Positions 1 through 13,253 of a stretch of DNA of 64,000 bases are shown here, one piece after another. Every line of letters starts with the position of its first letter. Positions within the stretch are counted from its first letter, which is position 1. The DNA comes from Medicago truncatula (Eukaryota > Streptophyta > Magnoliopsida > Fabales > Fabaceae): the NCBI RefSeq assembly GCF_003473485.1, contig NC_053047.1:697001-761000 (forward strand), given 5' to 3'. The position numbers and the translations under genes were made by a program. Below the pieces are notes generated by a model. That model made no database searches and was not told the origin of the DNA. It saw only the letters and a list, made by a program, of their open reading frames with translations.

Positions 1-85
1 CAAGGCTAGTTTGCAAGGATTAGCGAATACAGAGACCAATTTTTAAACGACCCCTAATTGCAAGGATCAAATACATATTTAAGCC
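1..85. repeat. Right end of a TIR MITE cut by the window edge
   Basis: The segment ends in ATTTAAGCC, the reverse complement of the GGCTTAAAT terminus seen at 33450 and 49040. Before it comes a 'lay-out' typical of this family (GGATCAAATACATATTT). The left half lies outside the window, so only the right terminus is supported. Confidence 0.4.
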
Positions 86-1188
86 TATCTAAAATTAGGG
101 TTTAGTATCTCTTTAGATGTGCCTAGGTATTTATAATCCTTCTTAGACTTGTATTTTCGTGACTTATATATTAAATAACTTAGACCTTAAGTCACACATT
201 TTATGTTTATTGCGCGTTCTAGATGCTTTTAGAAGTGTTTAAAGGCGACGATGATGTAGGAACGCGCCCTAGAATTAGTTGATCTTTACAAGAAAATGTT
301 GAACCCTTAATATAATATTGGTGGTCCAGATGCTGAATGAAACTAAATATTGTTCTCGTCTAACTCCACCACTACAAAGGAATATGAACATCATCCATTA
401 CCCATTGGTGTTTGTAAAATTGCTTGCCACACTTCTATTATTTTATATGGGATATGGATAATCTCAAGTGTGTTTTTGCTCTAGAAACATTCATGCAATT
501 AATTAAGGAATATATTTGAGCTCTCATATGTCATTTGACTAATTATTTCAAGTTTTTAAAGTCCACATTTGAAAAATGTACAAAAAAAAAATCATACGTT
601 ATTTCCACTTAAATAATTATATACGAGACGACAAAATAATGTTTAATTAATTTTAATTTTGTAAAATTGATTTGATTAAAATTAATTTTGAAGTTAAAAC
701 ATGTAGAGTCGATGTTTGAATTTTTACTGAAAGAGGTATTCACAATGATAGTATCTGACAGATATATAGGATTGCCTCCAATAGAGAGAATCTATAGAAA
801 ACCCTACATTACTATGCATGATCGTTTGAACTTTTCAACATCATTTGATAGGAGATTTGTCAATATTCTCCGGTGTTAGGAGATCAAAAATATCAAACGC
901 AAATGATATAAAAACATGTTGATAGCCTTTCCATTTTAAAATCAAACTTTTCATTTCTAGTGCTGGCTTTCTACATTAACAGTTTGGTACCTTGGAGACA
1001 TAGAAGTAGATGGAGCAATTGTACTGCTATGAGGATGAATATGAATTGCTTTGTTAGAGATGCTCTTGACTGACCAGATTTTAGGTTCTGTTAGTTTTGT
1101 TGGGTATTTGTTTTAGTAGCCAACTTTTGCATGTCCTTTTTTCTTTTTGGTTTAATAAATTCATGATTTTTATAAATAAAATAAAAAA
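86..1188. other. Gene-less stretch
   Basis: A+T-rich DNA with only short open frames (longest about 60 codons near 688-879) that lack codon bias or recognisable protein motifs. I see no RNA gene or clear repeat here. Confidence 0.5.
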
Positions 1189-2590
1189 GATTTAATACAT
1201 CGTTTGGTTCCTTAACTTATTTTCTGTTTTCAATTTGGTCCTCTAACTATTAAACGTTCCAAATTGGTCATTTATCTTCTTTCCATCATTCAATTTGGTC
1301 TTATTTTATTCATTTTAATCCACAAAAAAAGGAGACCGTTGGATAAATGAGGTCTATCAGATCTAGCTGTGTATCACCAACACTTGATTTATTTTACTTT
1401 TCTTCATCTTCTTCCCTCATCTTCATCTTCATACAACCTTCATCATCTTCAACTTTTTTTTTGTTCTTTTAAAAATTCATCATTTCAACTTCAACAAAAA
1501 CCACATAATCAAACCTTTAAATTTATAATTAACACCACCACCATCATTCAAAATGGATCACGAAAATCCGCTAACTCCAAAAAGAAATTTTCTCTCACCA
1601 AAATCCTTGCGCGTTGGTTGGGATGAACGGTGAATTGATGAGTTAGTATATTGAGTTTGTTGCTGATAGGTTATTGGATGAGCTTGGTTGTGAGAAGGTT
1701 TATAATGTTCATAATCCGTTTGATTGGATGGATTTGATTTTGCTTCAGGGGAAAACAATTTTTTTGATAAGCGCGTTGGGGAGTATCAGAAAGCTTCTGT
1801 TATGAATGGTGGTGCTGATTATTGTTTTACTTTGGATGAGGATTTTTAGATTATGAAGAAATTAGGGTTTATCTATCCACTAATGTCGTTTAATTAATTT
1901 TTTAGGGTTATGTTTATGTGTTTTTGTTGCCATTTTAATGGTTAAGTTCTTGTGCCTCTTGGTTTTATTTTCTTAATGTTCATGTATAAATGCAGTTTCA
2001 GTTTAATGAAATTTCATTCTTTTGTCAAAATAATTTATGTTTATTCTTTATTTTCTTGAGGGGACTGAGATTAATTTAAAAGGAATTTGACTGAATTTGT
2101 TTTTAATTATTAGTTCATTTGATTAAGTTTAATTTTATTTTTTTGATTCAAAAATAAGAACTAGAGGAATTTGACTCAACTGAATCTCTTCTTAATTCTA
2201 GAAGGAATTACATTGCAAGAAAGCTAGAAAATGGATTCATTGGAAATTTTGAATCAATAGGACAAAATAAAAACTGATACATATGTCACCATGCTGATTC
2301 TGGATCGGCATTACTTTTCTTCTTCTTTAGGATTGTTCATGATAGGTTATGAAGATGAAGATGAGGAAATAAGATGAAGAAAAGTAAAATAAATCAGGTG
2401 TTGGAGATATACAGTTAGATCTGATAGACCTCATTTATTCAACGGTCTCTTTTTTTTGGATTAAAATGAATAAAATGGGACCAAATTGAATGAAGGAAAG
2501 AAGATAAAAGACCAATTTGAAACGTTTAATAGGTAGGGGACCAAATTGAAAACAGAAAATAAGTTAAAGGACCAAATGATATATTAAGCC
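1189..2590. mobile_element. Mutator-like element with ~240-bp TIRs
   Basis: The first and last ~240 bp are inverted repeats of each other. Both contain TTTGGTCC..TTAACTTA near the tip and the sequence GGTCTATCAGATCTA/TAGATCTGATAGACC further in. The outer tips read GATTTAATA and, reversed, GGCTTAATA. A perfect 9-bp direct repeat AATAAAAAA flanks it at 1180-1188 and 2591-2599, the size expected for Mutator-like elements, although the A-rich sequence makes chance agreement easier. The ~900-bp centre has no transposase-sized frame, so the element is non-autonomous. Part of the centre (around 1560-1860) has short gene-like stretches that could be captured host sequence. Confidence 0.75.
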
Positions 2591-2900
2591 AATAAAAAAA
2601 GACAAGTTTAAAATGAATCTTGTTTTCTATCGAGTATCACATTTGTTATAATTTTGGTTCCAACATCAAATTTTCAACTTAAAAAGGATAGATTTTAGCT
2701 TCAAGTGGTATTTTATAGTATTTAAAATAAAAAATGCTTAACAACACGGTTTAATGCTCTCTTGTCTTTCACTCATATGTAATATTTTGTATATGTATAA
2801 ATAATGTGAAAAATTAGGACAACAAATTGTTACTTTTTGGGGGAAAAGATCACCAATTTTTTAGGCTAAAAATAGAAGTTTATACAAGAATTATATGTGT

Positions 2901-2969
2901 TACTTGAGGGGGCAACACATTTGATTTTTATTTTTGGATAAATAGAGGGCCGAAGCCGCCCAAAATGAA
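2901..2969 (-). mobile_element. 69-bp insert between 12-bp direct repeats
   Basis: AATTATATGTGT occurs at 2889-2900 and again at 2970-2981, flanking 69 bp that is locally G+C-rich (GGGCCGAAGCCGCCC). Direct repeats of this length around a short insert are typical of target-primed retroposition with heavy 5' truncation. The source element is not identified. Confidence 0.4.
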
Positions 2970-3701
2970 AATTATATGTGTGTAACTATACTCGATTACT
3001 CTTAATTAAATTTATATTTTTATTGTTAATTTTTCATATATTAAGACAAATTAATAGTATTAATAAGAGGTATATATATGAGTTAGAAATGTTCATGATT
3101 GGGGATGGTGATGCAGATAGATCGGGTCTAGTAAGATTTTATTTAAACATTAATGTTGTATTCAACGAAATAAAATCCCATGAACACATGGTGAAAATGT
3201 TTTCAACCAATGAGAGAGCGTGCCTTAACGGAATTCAAGGGCACTTAAAGAAACATGGTAGTCAACAAAACATGACTTTGTGGAATACACATGCGCTATG
3301 GTCCGTGAAATCATAATTCATTATAATTAGCATTATTGTTATTTATTTGTGTTAACTCTGTCTTTTAAGGAAAACAGACTTTGATAATTCGAAGTTCGTT
3401 TCACTCAAATTATTGTTTAGAACTAGACAACAGTTTGGTATCAAATTTGAGAGGGCACATTGCATGTTGCAAAACTAACTATGCATTGTTTTTTCTTCCC
3501 TTTCTTTTTGCAACTTCACTTGTTGGCATTTCTCGACCTAGTAGATTGAGTTCAATGTGTTTAGGTACTAGCAGACAAGAATGCTGACACATACGCATGT
3601 CATTGAAAGTCATTAAAAGCCATTTATGAAGTACTACTACTCAATACCCAATTACTAAGAAGAAAAAATTTGTCTAAATTTCTTGGACTTAAGCAAAAGT
3701 T

Positions 3702-3720
3702 CTTGACCAAAAAAAATATA
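3702..3720 (+). mobile_element. 19-bp retroposon-tail insert
   Basis: TAAGCAAAAGTT is duplicated exactly at 3690-3701 and 3721-3732. Between the copies is only CTTGACCAAAAAAAATATA, which resembles the 3' tail (CTTGACAAAAAAAAA) of the SINE at 62480-62611. Read as a SINE insertion truncated almost to its tail. Confidence 0.5.
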
Positions 3721-3881
3721 TAAGCAAAAGTTAATTATGAACACTAACATTTATACGCAATTGAGGAAACAACCATTTTGATCTCCAACATATAAAACGA
3801 TACCACTAGAGTCTTCAAATGTATAAATTAAAATATATCTATAATGTCACTTTTGTTAATAATTTATAATAATAAACAAAA

Positions 3882-4197
3882 GGTAAAATTACACTTTTAG
3901 TCCCTTAACTTAATTTCAGATAACAATTTGGTCCTTTATCTTTTTTTCATTTCAATTTGGTTCTTTTTGTCCATTTTTATATACATTTTCAAGCTTCAAA
4001 TCTAATATTCTTATGCAAACATAGACGAGGATCATAGATTTGAAGATTGAAAGACTATAAGAAAATGAAATCATGAATTTTAAGCTTAAAAATTCATATG
4101 AAAATGGACAAAAAGGACCAAATTGAAATGAAAAAAAGATAAAGGACTAAACTGTTACCTGAAATTAAGTTAAGAGACTAAAAGTGTAATTTTACGT
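3882..4197. mobile_element. MITE with ~105-bp TIRs (Mutator-like style)
   Basis: The ends GGTAAAATTACACTTTTAGT and, reversed, CGTAAAATTACACTTTTAGT begin arms that stay complementary for about 105 bp. The outer flanks are both A-rich (TAAACAAAA and TAACAAAA), an imperfect target-site duplication. The interior is a short palindromic stretch without coding capacity. Confidence 0.65.
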
Positions 4198-4283
4198 AAA
4201 CAAAATAGTAGGACAACAAGGGTTTAATTACTACATTCAGACATTGCAAATTTATTTTACACATACATTGATGTGTTGTCAAT

Positions 4284-4987
4284 TAAGGGTGGCAAAAAAA
4301 TTCGTGCCCGTGGATAAAATCCGTCATGGCCACGGGGCGAGTAGTTAAACGGGTACTCGCAGATATAATAAATGGGTATTTAACTACCTATTACTTTATG
4401 GACACGGATACAGATTTGACGATACTCGTGTCCGTGGGTATGCGTACCCGTTAATAAATTAAGTAAATTATAAAAATATCCATGTGTATATAAAATAGCT
4501 TGGAATGCATATGCATTTTTTTTTTATGTTTATTTGAATTTTAGCTTTTTCTCACTTTTATTTGGAGGTTTTTATGCTTTTTGGATGTTGGATTGGATGT
4601 TTTTCTTATATTTTATTTCAAGAATTTGTATAGATTATGTAAGAATCATATGCATTACGGTATGATGAATTTGCTTGGGATTAATTATGTAAGAATCATG
4701 ATTTTTATTGGATTATGGTATGAATTATGAAATTTGAATGGAATATGTTATGTGTGGATCTCTAAAAGCTGAAGTTTGTAGGTAATTAAAAAAGTATTTT
4801 TATTTATAAAAAAATGAATTAAAAAATTCATGGGTACTCGCTGATACCCGTGGGTATCTAAATACCCGTGGATTACCCGTATAGAGATACCCGCACGGAT
4901 ACGGGGACGGGCACGGGTACCATATTTATCCAACGGGGTGGGGACATATATCATATTACTCATACTCATGGATACCCATTGACCCTA
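4284..4987. mobile_element. Non-autonomous hAT element
   Basis: A perfect 8-bp target-site duplication TTGTCAAT lies at 4276-4283 and 4988-4995, the hallmark size for hAT. The tips are TAAGGGTGGCA and, reversed, TAGGGTCAATGGG. Subterminal regions on both sides are rich in GGGTA/TACCC motifs (for example ACGGGTACTCGC on the left, GGGTACTCGCTGATACCC on the right), a common hAT subterminal pattern. No transposase frame is present. Confidence 0.75.
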
Positions 4988-5221
4988 TTGTCAATGTTTT
5001 CATATTCATTGACTGGTGTACCAAAACATCATTAAATACATGTACAAAGTAACATATACTCTATCCGATCACATTTATAAGCAAAAAAAATCAATTTTTA
5101 AGTACATAGTGATTAAAATTGTACAATAATACCCATTAAAAAATTGAAAATAGAAATTTATTGATCTGAGTTTAGTTTAGCGCATGAGGGGGTACAATGT
5201 CAAAGTGCTATGTTTTTTTTC

Positions 5222-5594
5222 CGATTAACAGTGCTTTACCTCCTGTAATATAGGTCATTTTCGGTTTTTCTCCCTGTAAAATATTTTTTTTGAATTTCAT
5301 CCTTGTAATTTGATTTTTTTTTGGTTTTGGACCTTCATGAAAAATTTCACCCCCTTTAGTTTGAGCAAATTTAGGTTTACCCCCTTGTAATTTGAGAAAA
5401 TTTCAGTTTACCACCTGTTAATTTGAGCAAATTTCGGTTTACCCCCTCCCATATCTTCGATTTTATACAGTCAAAATTTATGAAGGTCCAAAATCAAAAA
5501 TCTTCAAATTACAAGGACGAAATCCAAACAAAATATTTTACAGGGTGTAAAACCGGAAATGACTAATATTACAGGGGGTAAAACACTATTAACC
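5222..5594. mobile_element. MITE with ~125-bp TIRs and internal 40-bp tandem units
   Basis: Left GATTAACAGTGCTTTACC and the reverse of the right end GGTTAATAGTGTTTTACC open ~125-bp imperfect inverted arms. The loop (about 5345-5455) holds roughly three ~35-40 bp units built on 'TTTGAGCAAATTT..GGTTTACCCCC'. No coding capacity and no clear target-site duplication. Confidence 0.6.
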
Positions 5595-6657
5595 TTTTTT
5601 TTTTAAAGGGGGTTCAATGAATCATAATTTGATTTTTTTAAGAAGCCAAAAACATATTGATTAAACAACCCAATCAAGCATAAGGTGTGCTAAAGAGGGG
5701 ATCAAAGGTGTACAAGAATTCAAACAAAAGAAAAACAACATAAAGGGTACATCACATGATTGAATACTCGATACCGACATCAACGTTGGACCATCATATA
5801 TCAAAGTCAAAAAATAAGTAAGGCTTTTGAGCTTTGAACCGTCTACCATTAATAAAGCTTAGATGAGATTTTGTTGCAAAAAATTCGAGAATTCCGTTCC
5901 TTTCAAATGATTCAAATACAAGTCATCCAAATGACATGAAAAGAAGAAGAATTTCCTTACGAAACAAGTGGGAACCCCGAAATTGTAACGCATGCAGCCC
6001 CACATTATTAGGGAGAACACTATGAACTCCCTAAGAAAATTTGAATATTAGCGAAGAATATGTTTGGTTGTGAGAAGAAAATACTAGAAAGAGAGAATGA
6101 GTGTGAGACGAGAGAAATATGTAAGAAATAAACGAGTTTTGATGTAATGTGATTTATCAAAAGAGTTATTCACTATACAGTCTTGTTATAATAAAAAACA
6201 AATTCACTTTACCTTTTTTCTTTAAGGATAAATATACTCCCTCTGTCCCACAATATTTGTAACATACCATGAGACGAACGAAGTAATTCGTAGTCAAACT
6301 TTTGAAATTTTTATATTGCCTCTTAGAATTTGTTTCCCCAACTCAATTTCACAAAAATGATTTGTAAAGTGGGGCATGACTCTATACACAAGAGTCAACT
6401 TAATTGATAAAAATACCGAAATTCCTAAACCAGACGTTGCGATTGGAATTCAAACTTCAACTCTTCCACTTATATATATATATATATATATATGAGTTTC
6501 TCAATTATAAACACTTTTTAGACCATATAACATTTAATATGAGATTCTCTATATTGTGTTTGTAAAATTATGAAATTGTGTTGAATTTTAAAAAATGTAA
6601 TTTGTAGTGTATTAATTTTTTTACTTCCCATATGTTTTCTTCATAGAAGGCAATCAT
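5595..6657. other. Gene-less stretch
   Basis: No credible gene. A (TA)n run lies at about 6471-6493. Near 6237 there is a lone CTCCCTCTGTCCCA end typical of Stowaway MITEs, but I could not find the partner end. Confidence 0.45.
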
Positions 6658-7323
6658 CTATGAAACCTTGATACGGATACAGGTACGCGGATATACAATT
6701 TTTTTTAATTTTAGGATATGATACGGTTAGGATACGATACCAAAAATTTATAATAAAATTTATATGTATGTAAAATAATTGAAGAAAATTAACATTGATT
6801 ATTGCTCTTCATTATTGTATTATAAAAGTTACAATTTTTTAAAAATAATGCATGTGATCAAAATAACAAATTTTGAAAGTTTTCTTATAAACCATATTAC
6901 ATTTTCATATGTTAGGATATCGAGAGAAACATCATTAAAAGAACTCGACACAAATTTTATCTAATGATTAACTGAATCACCTTTCTTGCTACATTCATCC
7001 ACAAGAAGTATAATTTTAAGTGGTTCATCGAGAAACAATTATATTGATGCATATCTAAAATTGAATAATATACATCTATAATGAATTTTTACAGCATTGT
7101 CTCATTTTTTTACTCTTCATCTTTTTCTTTGATACGTATACGTGAAGTATCTTAGAAGTATCCTTGTGTATCCGTTGAGTATAACATAAGTATCTGATAA
7201 AATATTTATTAAAAATTAAAATAAATAATTCTGATACTTCGTGGATACGTATCCGCGAGTATCCGTGGAGTATCGGTATCCGATACGGGTACATCTCCAT
7301 TTTGGAGTATCCGAACTTTATAG
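6658..7323. mobile_element. Probable non-autonomous hAT element
   Basis: Ends CTATGAAACC and, reversed, CTATAAAGTT lie just inside GCAATCAT (6650-6657) and GTAATCAT (7324-7331), which match at 7 of 8 positions. Subterminal DNA on both sides repeats GGATAC/GTATCC motifs. No transposase frame. It looks older and less certain than the element at 4284. Confidence 0.5.
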
Positions 7324-8549
7324 GTAATCATGTTCAAGGTGTATGACACGTTAAATATGGGTACATCTAATATGAAGGTTAGACATAATTTACTAAATAT
7401 TGGTTAATGTGTATCATGGTGCATGACTCTAATAGATCTCTTATTGAAGGAGACTCTAATATGAAGGTTAGACATAATTTACTAAAAAGTAGAGATCAAA
7501 AGTAGTGAGAGACCTATTAGGATCATGCACTCTAGATGATACAGTGTATCATATAAGTATTATACCAAATATTATAATTTATGATACACATTTTAAAATA
7601 TTAAGGTATTTGTTTAATTTTCGAAAAAATCTTGATATACTATTTGTTAATATTTTATTTATTAATTTTAAAAACTGATTCGGAGGATGGAAGAAATAAT
7701 TTGATTTAGTGTCATTTGCAGATTTACCATTTTCGTACACATGACGTGCCTGTCTTCTTCTGTCTAGCAGCAGTACTTACATATCAGGAATATGATGTCA
7801 ATGCCTCAATGGTAATACTCAATAGTTGAATGATTTTTAAATATCAAAATTTTGATGTTAAATATAAACTTTTTCTTTTTAAAATAAAAAGTAAGACAAA
7901 AAATATTAACTACTCCATTGTAGTTAACTTTTTCTTTTCAATACAATTTTAATAAAGACAAAAAATTCAAATAGTCTGATAATAATAATAAGAGGGGTGA
8001 AATTAATGTTGAAGTACATAAAGAAGTGAGTAGAGTTTTGACACATAGTGGTGTCACTGATTAACATTTTGCAGGATTCTGAGCCCCAATCTATCTATGT
8101 AGGTGTAGTATATAACCAATGACGTGACTTATCACTACGGATTGTAGGCTGTTCCAAAACTCTACCATATAACAATTAATCAACTATAGTACTACTTTGT
8201 TTTATATGTCAATTATCCTTAATTGGCTTGACAAAATTGCTTAATAATGCAATTGCTTAATAATAATGAAGATTATATATATACTCTACCAATAATGTAA
8301 CTTAGAAACATTCCACGCACCTACACATAATTCTGTTGAACCTTAGGACACATAAAATATTGAGCAAACTTTACACGAGCTAGCTTGTTTAAGGAAGTGG
8401 TGTTTTTTAATTTGGTAATCATAATAATTATGCTCATTAATCAATTTATTCGGCATCTAATTTTATCAAACACTTTAAATTTAATCTTCTAATATATAAG
8501 ATATAAACTCTCTTATTTGTTTGCTTAAAAAAATTATCTTATTGGTTAG
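7324..8549. other. Gene-less stretch with a 32-bp direct repeat
   Basis: A 32-bp sequence beginning TCTAATATGAAGG occurs at 7366-7397 and again at 7455-7486. The surrounding sequence also carries an inverted GCATGACTCTAATAG / CTATTAGGATCATGC pair. No gene is visible in the remainder. Confidence 0.45.
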
Positions 8550-8985
8550 TGTTACGGACCGGTCAGAAGACAAATCACACGTCGACACGTTGCCTAAGTT
8601 ACACCGCCTTAAGACTCCGCACCTGAGGGTACATGTCTGCTCAAGTGCACCGTGCCACACAAGAGCACGTCCCCGCGCGAGGACCACCCTTCACGTATCC
8701 TCTAACTGTCCTTAATCACACGCCGCAAAACTCGGAGACGATTATGATCAACGTGCGCCTATATAAGGGTGACCTTGATCAGCCTCAAGGTACGATTCAC
8801 TTTTCACAACACTTTATACACACACTTTCTCAGTTCCATTACTGACTTGAGCATTGCAGTGCTAATGTACCTGCAAACACCTTTCATTCTATCGCAATGA
8901 TTCATCATCACCTTACCAGAAACTGTCACCATCACAACGAAACACTTTCTACCACCATTACCACTCATCCATCCTCACCGAACAG
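8550..8985 (+). mobile_element. LTR-retrotransposon fossil (LTR fragment)
   Basis: A G+C-richer island starting TGTTACGGACCGG contains a TATATAAGG box (about 8760) followed by a CTGACTTGAGCATTG-type motif (about 8844), an arrangement typical of plant Ty3/gypsy LTRs. No internal coding region or second LTR is seen, so it appears to be a solo or partial LTR. The right limit is approximate. Old fossil. Confidence 0.45.
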
Positions 8986-9197
8986 ATCAATTACTATGTA
9001 TAATCTCACAAGTGGTTGATCCATATACTACAATATTACTTTTTATCAACCAAAGTCATAATGTTTGTTTTCTTTTTAATATGGATTTTGAAACTAGAAC
9101 TAAAACAAATAGAAAGAAAAAAAGTTGCATGGTACTCTACTAAGCAAAACATACTACTAGTCTACTACTACTATATACCAAAAAAATACTATTACTA

Positions 9198-9466
9198 CTC
9201 CCCCCGTCCCAAATTGTATGATGTTTTAAGCATTTCACACATATTAAGAAATATAATTAATATTGTGTGGAAAAGAGATATTATAAGTTGTTTTACAAAA
9301 TTGTCCTATTAAAAAGATAAATAAAAAACTTGAAAGAAAAGAGAGTAATAAATAGTTAAGGTTATAATAGAAAAGTAACATTAATGTTTCATTGGTATTA
9401 TAAAGTAACATATAATTTGGGACAAATATTTTTTCTAAAATGACATACAATTTAGGATGGAGGGAG
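9198..9466. mobile_element. Stowaway (Tc1/mariner) MITE
   Basis: The element is 269 bp, bounded by TA on each side. Its left tip CTCCCCCCGTCCCAAATTGT pairs with the right tip, reversed CTCCCTCCATCCTAAATTGT. This matches the canonical CTCCCTCCGTCC Stowaway terminus. No coding capacity. Confidence 0.8.
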
Positions 9467-10317
9467 TACTATATTACTATAGACAACATTTAATTGGTGG
9501 CTATAGTATGATTTTTATGCATACAGAAAAGAATAAGGAAATAAATTAAGGGTGACAGGTTGATAGAATTTGGAGGCTGGGAAGCAGTATTAATTGGATG
9601 AAGAAAGAAGAGATTGGAAAGAGAAAAATTGGGTAAAGAAAAGAGGAATCCAATGTTTATGAAATAAAGGAAGAAGTGGAGACACGTACACATGGGTCTC
9701 TGAGGAATCCTAAGCATATAAAAAGATTCTAAATTTAGAACCAAACAGTGTCTATGACTTAACATTGATGCTACTATTTACTCATAATAATCTCCAAATG
9801 AAATGACAAAAGCAGTATGGAATTCATACACACAACTATAATGTTCAATCCGATCATTTCAAATTAAATAATTAATACATCTAATTTATAAATGTGATTA
9901 TACATATTAGTTATTCAATGAATTTAAAAAGTTGTTTTTTTGTTTATAAATTTGACTGGATAAAGTACATCTAATATGAAAATTATTTGAATTAGTCTGA
10001 TGATACTAACTTGAAACCTTGAAGTATGTTTCTCTTCAGATGTGAGGTTGGATTTTTTGATATTAATTTAAGTTGATTAATTTAAGTTTTTCAAAATAAA
10101 AAACATTTGCGATATGAGTATGAATAAATATGTCAAACTTAGTAACATTCTCATTATCAATTGAATTAATTTTTTTAATCAATTATCGTTTAAATACAAT
10201 CATTTAAATTAGATAAAATATTGTTTATCAAAAAATTTAACATCGTTGCATTCTCGTAACTCTACTCGAACCCAAAATATTTGATCAATTGAGTTAAGGT
10301 TTAGAAACATAATACAC

Positions 10318-10335
10318 CTTTTTTTTTTGACAAAA
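10318..10335 (-). mobile_element. 18-bp retroposon-tail insert
   Basis: AAACATAATACAC is repeated exactly at 10305-10317 and 10336-10348. The 18 bp between them reads, on the minus strand, TTTTGTCAAAAAAAAAAG, a SINE-like tail. Interpreted as a nearly completely 5'-truncated retroposition event. Confidence 0.5.
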
Positions 10336-11439
10336 AAACATAATACACTTATCTCTCTCTAGTTTTAATAATTTAATTAGTAATTTATTTCCTACTAGTT
10401 TCTAATAGCTGGCTAGTGTAATTTGGTTGTAACGCGGTTTTGGATTCTTTTGGTCACATCCTGTTACCCGTTCTGCCCGAACTGCCCGTGAATTTGAAAC
10501 CTAAAGTCGGTTGGCGCCAAAACTATGTTTTGTAGCCCGCGAAATACGGGGCTGTGGCGGCTTGTCTTTTTTCAACATAAAAAATGGCGTGGTATGTTAA
10601 TTGACTAAATTGTCCTTTGTACTCTGTTTTTGGGTCCCACTTTCTTCAAATCTTTGCCGTCCATCATTATGACCTACAAGTTTCTTCCATCGTCAGTCAT
10701 AAAGCACTTATTGAATTTTGTTGGTATTTACCGAAATTTAGTAAAATACTTTAAGGCAAATGCTAACCTATGCTTCAGAATATTGGTTAAAGAAACAAAT
10801 ATAATAATATAAAATTGAAATTTGTATTATTAACTTTTCAAAAGTCCAAAAAATGATATCTTCAATTTAAAAAATTTCTTTTTTTTCCTTAACTAATGCC
10901 TTTGGGGTACTTGTTAACATAGCATATAGTTAAATTAGCTAAAATAACCAACACAATGGTGTCAATCTTGGATGGTTTAATTTGGTTAAAGAAAAAACCA
11001 ACACAATGTTACTTAATTAACAAATAATTGAATTGAGTCTCTTAATCTTGTGGTCGTATTTTATATTTTTGATTGGTGCTTAAGAAAGAATATTTTGTTA
11101 AAAGGGTTACATCTCTTAAGTGGACCTATATAGATTGAAGGATTAATCTTTGACTTTCGGCTAGAAAAACTTTATGCAACTTAATTTCTTTGCCTAAAAT
11201 AAAATAGACAATACAGGGATGACAACCCTCAATCAAAATTAGTCATTAAAATAATGTTCAAACATAATTTATAACTTTTACATATATTTAATTTATATTT
11301 TTAAGACGAAATTTCTTTTTGTTGGTTCTTTAAATAATATTTTATGATACTTATTAACGATACTTGGAGATCATTAATCTTTAGACAATCAAACAATCAC
11401 CAAGCTATAGACATGGTTGACTCGTAAAGGTTGTGTTCG

Positions 11440-11685
11440 TTTGTTAGAATTGATTAGGGTTGGATCCATTATGTTGTTTTTTTTCTGTTGTCTTATCTGT
11501 TATGGTTGATTTACTTGGATTGACTGTGTCAGGTTTTATATCCCCCTAATTTTATGTATTTTTTAATAATATATATGAGCAGTTAATAAAGGATCAGAGT
11601 GAGGTGCCAATTTAGTTGGGACGTTTTTTAATCTCTATGTCATTTGCTCTTGATTTAGAAAGAAGAGAAAATCACCAAACCGAAA
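11440..11685 (+). mobile_element. Degenerate copy of a LINE-like 3' end
   Basis: It shares an ordered set of words with 39400-39620: AGGGTTGGATCCA, TTTAATAATATATATGA, 'GTGCCAATTTAGTTGG' (vs 'GTCCCAACTTAGTTGG') and ATGTCATTTTGCTCTTG. It is therefore a second, more diverged copy of the same retroposon 3' region. No clear poly-A tail or target-site duplication remains. Confidence 0.5.
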
Positions 11686-12149
11686 CATGGGAAATCATTG
11701 GATTTTGCAAGCATTCTCCAAACAATTAGGGCTGGGAATGAGTCGGATCGAGTCGGGCTTTGCTTAAATAGGCTAGGCCTAGTTGAAAAAACTAAGACCT
11801 AAGTCTTGGCCTTTTACCATGTCAAAGGATTTATTTTAAGTCTGGCCTGACCTTTTTAAAAGTCTGGTATGACCTATTAGCCTGTTTAAAAGTCTGGTCT
11901 GTGTTACAAATTTCAAACAGAGTCCGTTCATCAATTTTTTTCTTTCAATTTGTGCAACGTACTTAATATAGAGGTAAACATTAATTAGATACAAATTAAA
12001 TTAATAAAACACAATTGTAAAATTTATAGATGGATAGAAACTCAAGAATAATCATGTCTTATAACAACAAGGATTTTAAACTTAATCTAATAACCATATT
12101 TAACCTTAGACACACTACAAGAAACTTGACATTCAGTGACAGCCGAAAA

Positions 12150-12455
12150 CCATAGGTAAATATCCTTTTACCGTAGGTATATGCCAAATTACCTATACCT
12201 ACGGCAATTTTTTTCGTGGTGGATACTGGTGTTATACCTACGGATTTGAGCCGTCGCTACAGCCTATAGTTACGGAATCTATAGCCGTTGGAGAAAACAA
12301 TTATGTTTTACCTACGGATTTTTGGCGTAGGTATAGAACTTAATCAGAAATGCAAAAACTTTTTACCTACAGATTTGGACGTAGGTATAGAACTGCAAAT
12401 GGTTTTTACCTACAAACATTTCCGTCACTATAAACTTGCCGAGACCTATCCTTTG
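12150..12455. repeat. CACTA subterminal repeat block (left)
   Basis: At least eight occurrences of TACCTACGG or its reverse CCGTAGGTA, with one- or two-base variants, are packed in both orientations. In En/Spm elements such subterminal repeats bind TNPA. A matching block lies at the other end, about 16418-16505. Confidence 0.75.
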
Positions 12456-13253
12456 TTGGTATAAATTTGTTACCGTACGCATTTCATTGCAATTAATGTA
12501 CACATCACATTCTTGATGCTATATCATTTGAAAATTTTATTTTATGAAATTAATCAAATTACAAACTAGGCAATTAAATGGATATATTTTGAAATCAAAA
12601 ATAGATTCCATACCATATATATTGAAGATTAAAACCAGTTCTTTCAAACATAGAAATTAAAAAAAGCTAAATCATGTCAATCCTATTGTACTTTAGAGCA
12701 TTAACCAAAACAAGACAAATCCATATTCGGGATACAAAGCCTTATATATAACTATGTCAATAGAGAAAAGAACCAAAACAATGTCTAGCCTAGTTTCCAA
12801 TTTCAAATTTTCATCTTCAAGTCTCCATATTAGCCTCCTCATCTTCACCTACAAGAAATAAAAAGAAAAGATGAATAATAACACAATTCAACATTGAGAA
12901 TATCACTCCTAAAAAAACAAAGAAAATATTAACAACTTTAGTGATATTTAATTGGATACCATTTTCATTAATTTTCATTATTGCTTGGACTAGGGGAATT
13001 CAAAGGGTTAGGAACACTAGAAGCATCAGTAACCTATATCACAGAAAATTGAAAATTGCAGATAAAGATTAGTATTAAATCAAGAGTATTGCTAAATGGT
13101 TCGAACCACCACATGCGAAATTCAACGAATTGTGTAACTCAAACACAAAACCAACATTGTTTTCATAAACAGGTAATTATATAAATTCCATGTTCTCTTA
13201 AATCAATGAAGCAACTTGTAGTTTTATATGAAGATTAGAAAATTCAGAAGTAC

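Larger units (their letters stand above)
2591..3881. other. Gene-less stretch with two micro-insertions
   Basis: No credible gene. Frames at 2978-3316 and 3381-3587 are open for 112 and 68 codons but start on weak codons and resemble nothing I know. Two very short retroposition-like inserts (2901-2969 and 3702-3720) are listed separately. Confidence 0.45.
9467..11725. other. Gene-less stretch
   Basis: No credible gene. It contains a micro-insertion (10318-10335) and a LINE-like 3' end (11440-11685), listed separately. Around 10430-10600 is a G+C-richer patch without an open frame or known motif. Confidence 0.45.

Noticed and set aside
2978-3316. 112-codon frame, plus strand
   Set aside because: No recognised motif, no splice or promoter context, and A/T-rich composition like the surrounding spacer.
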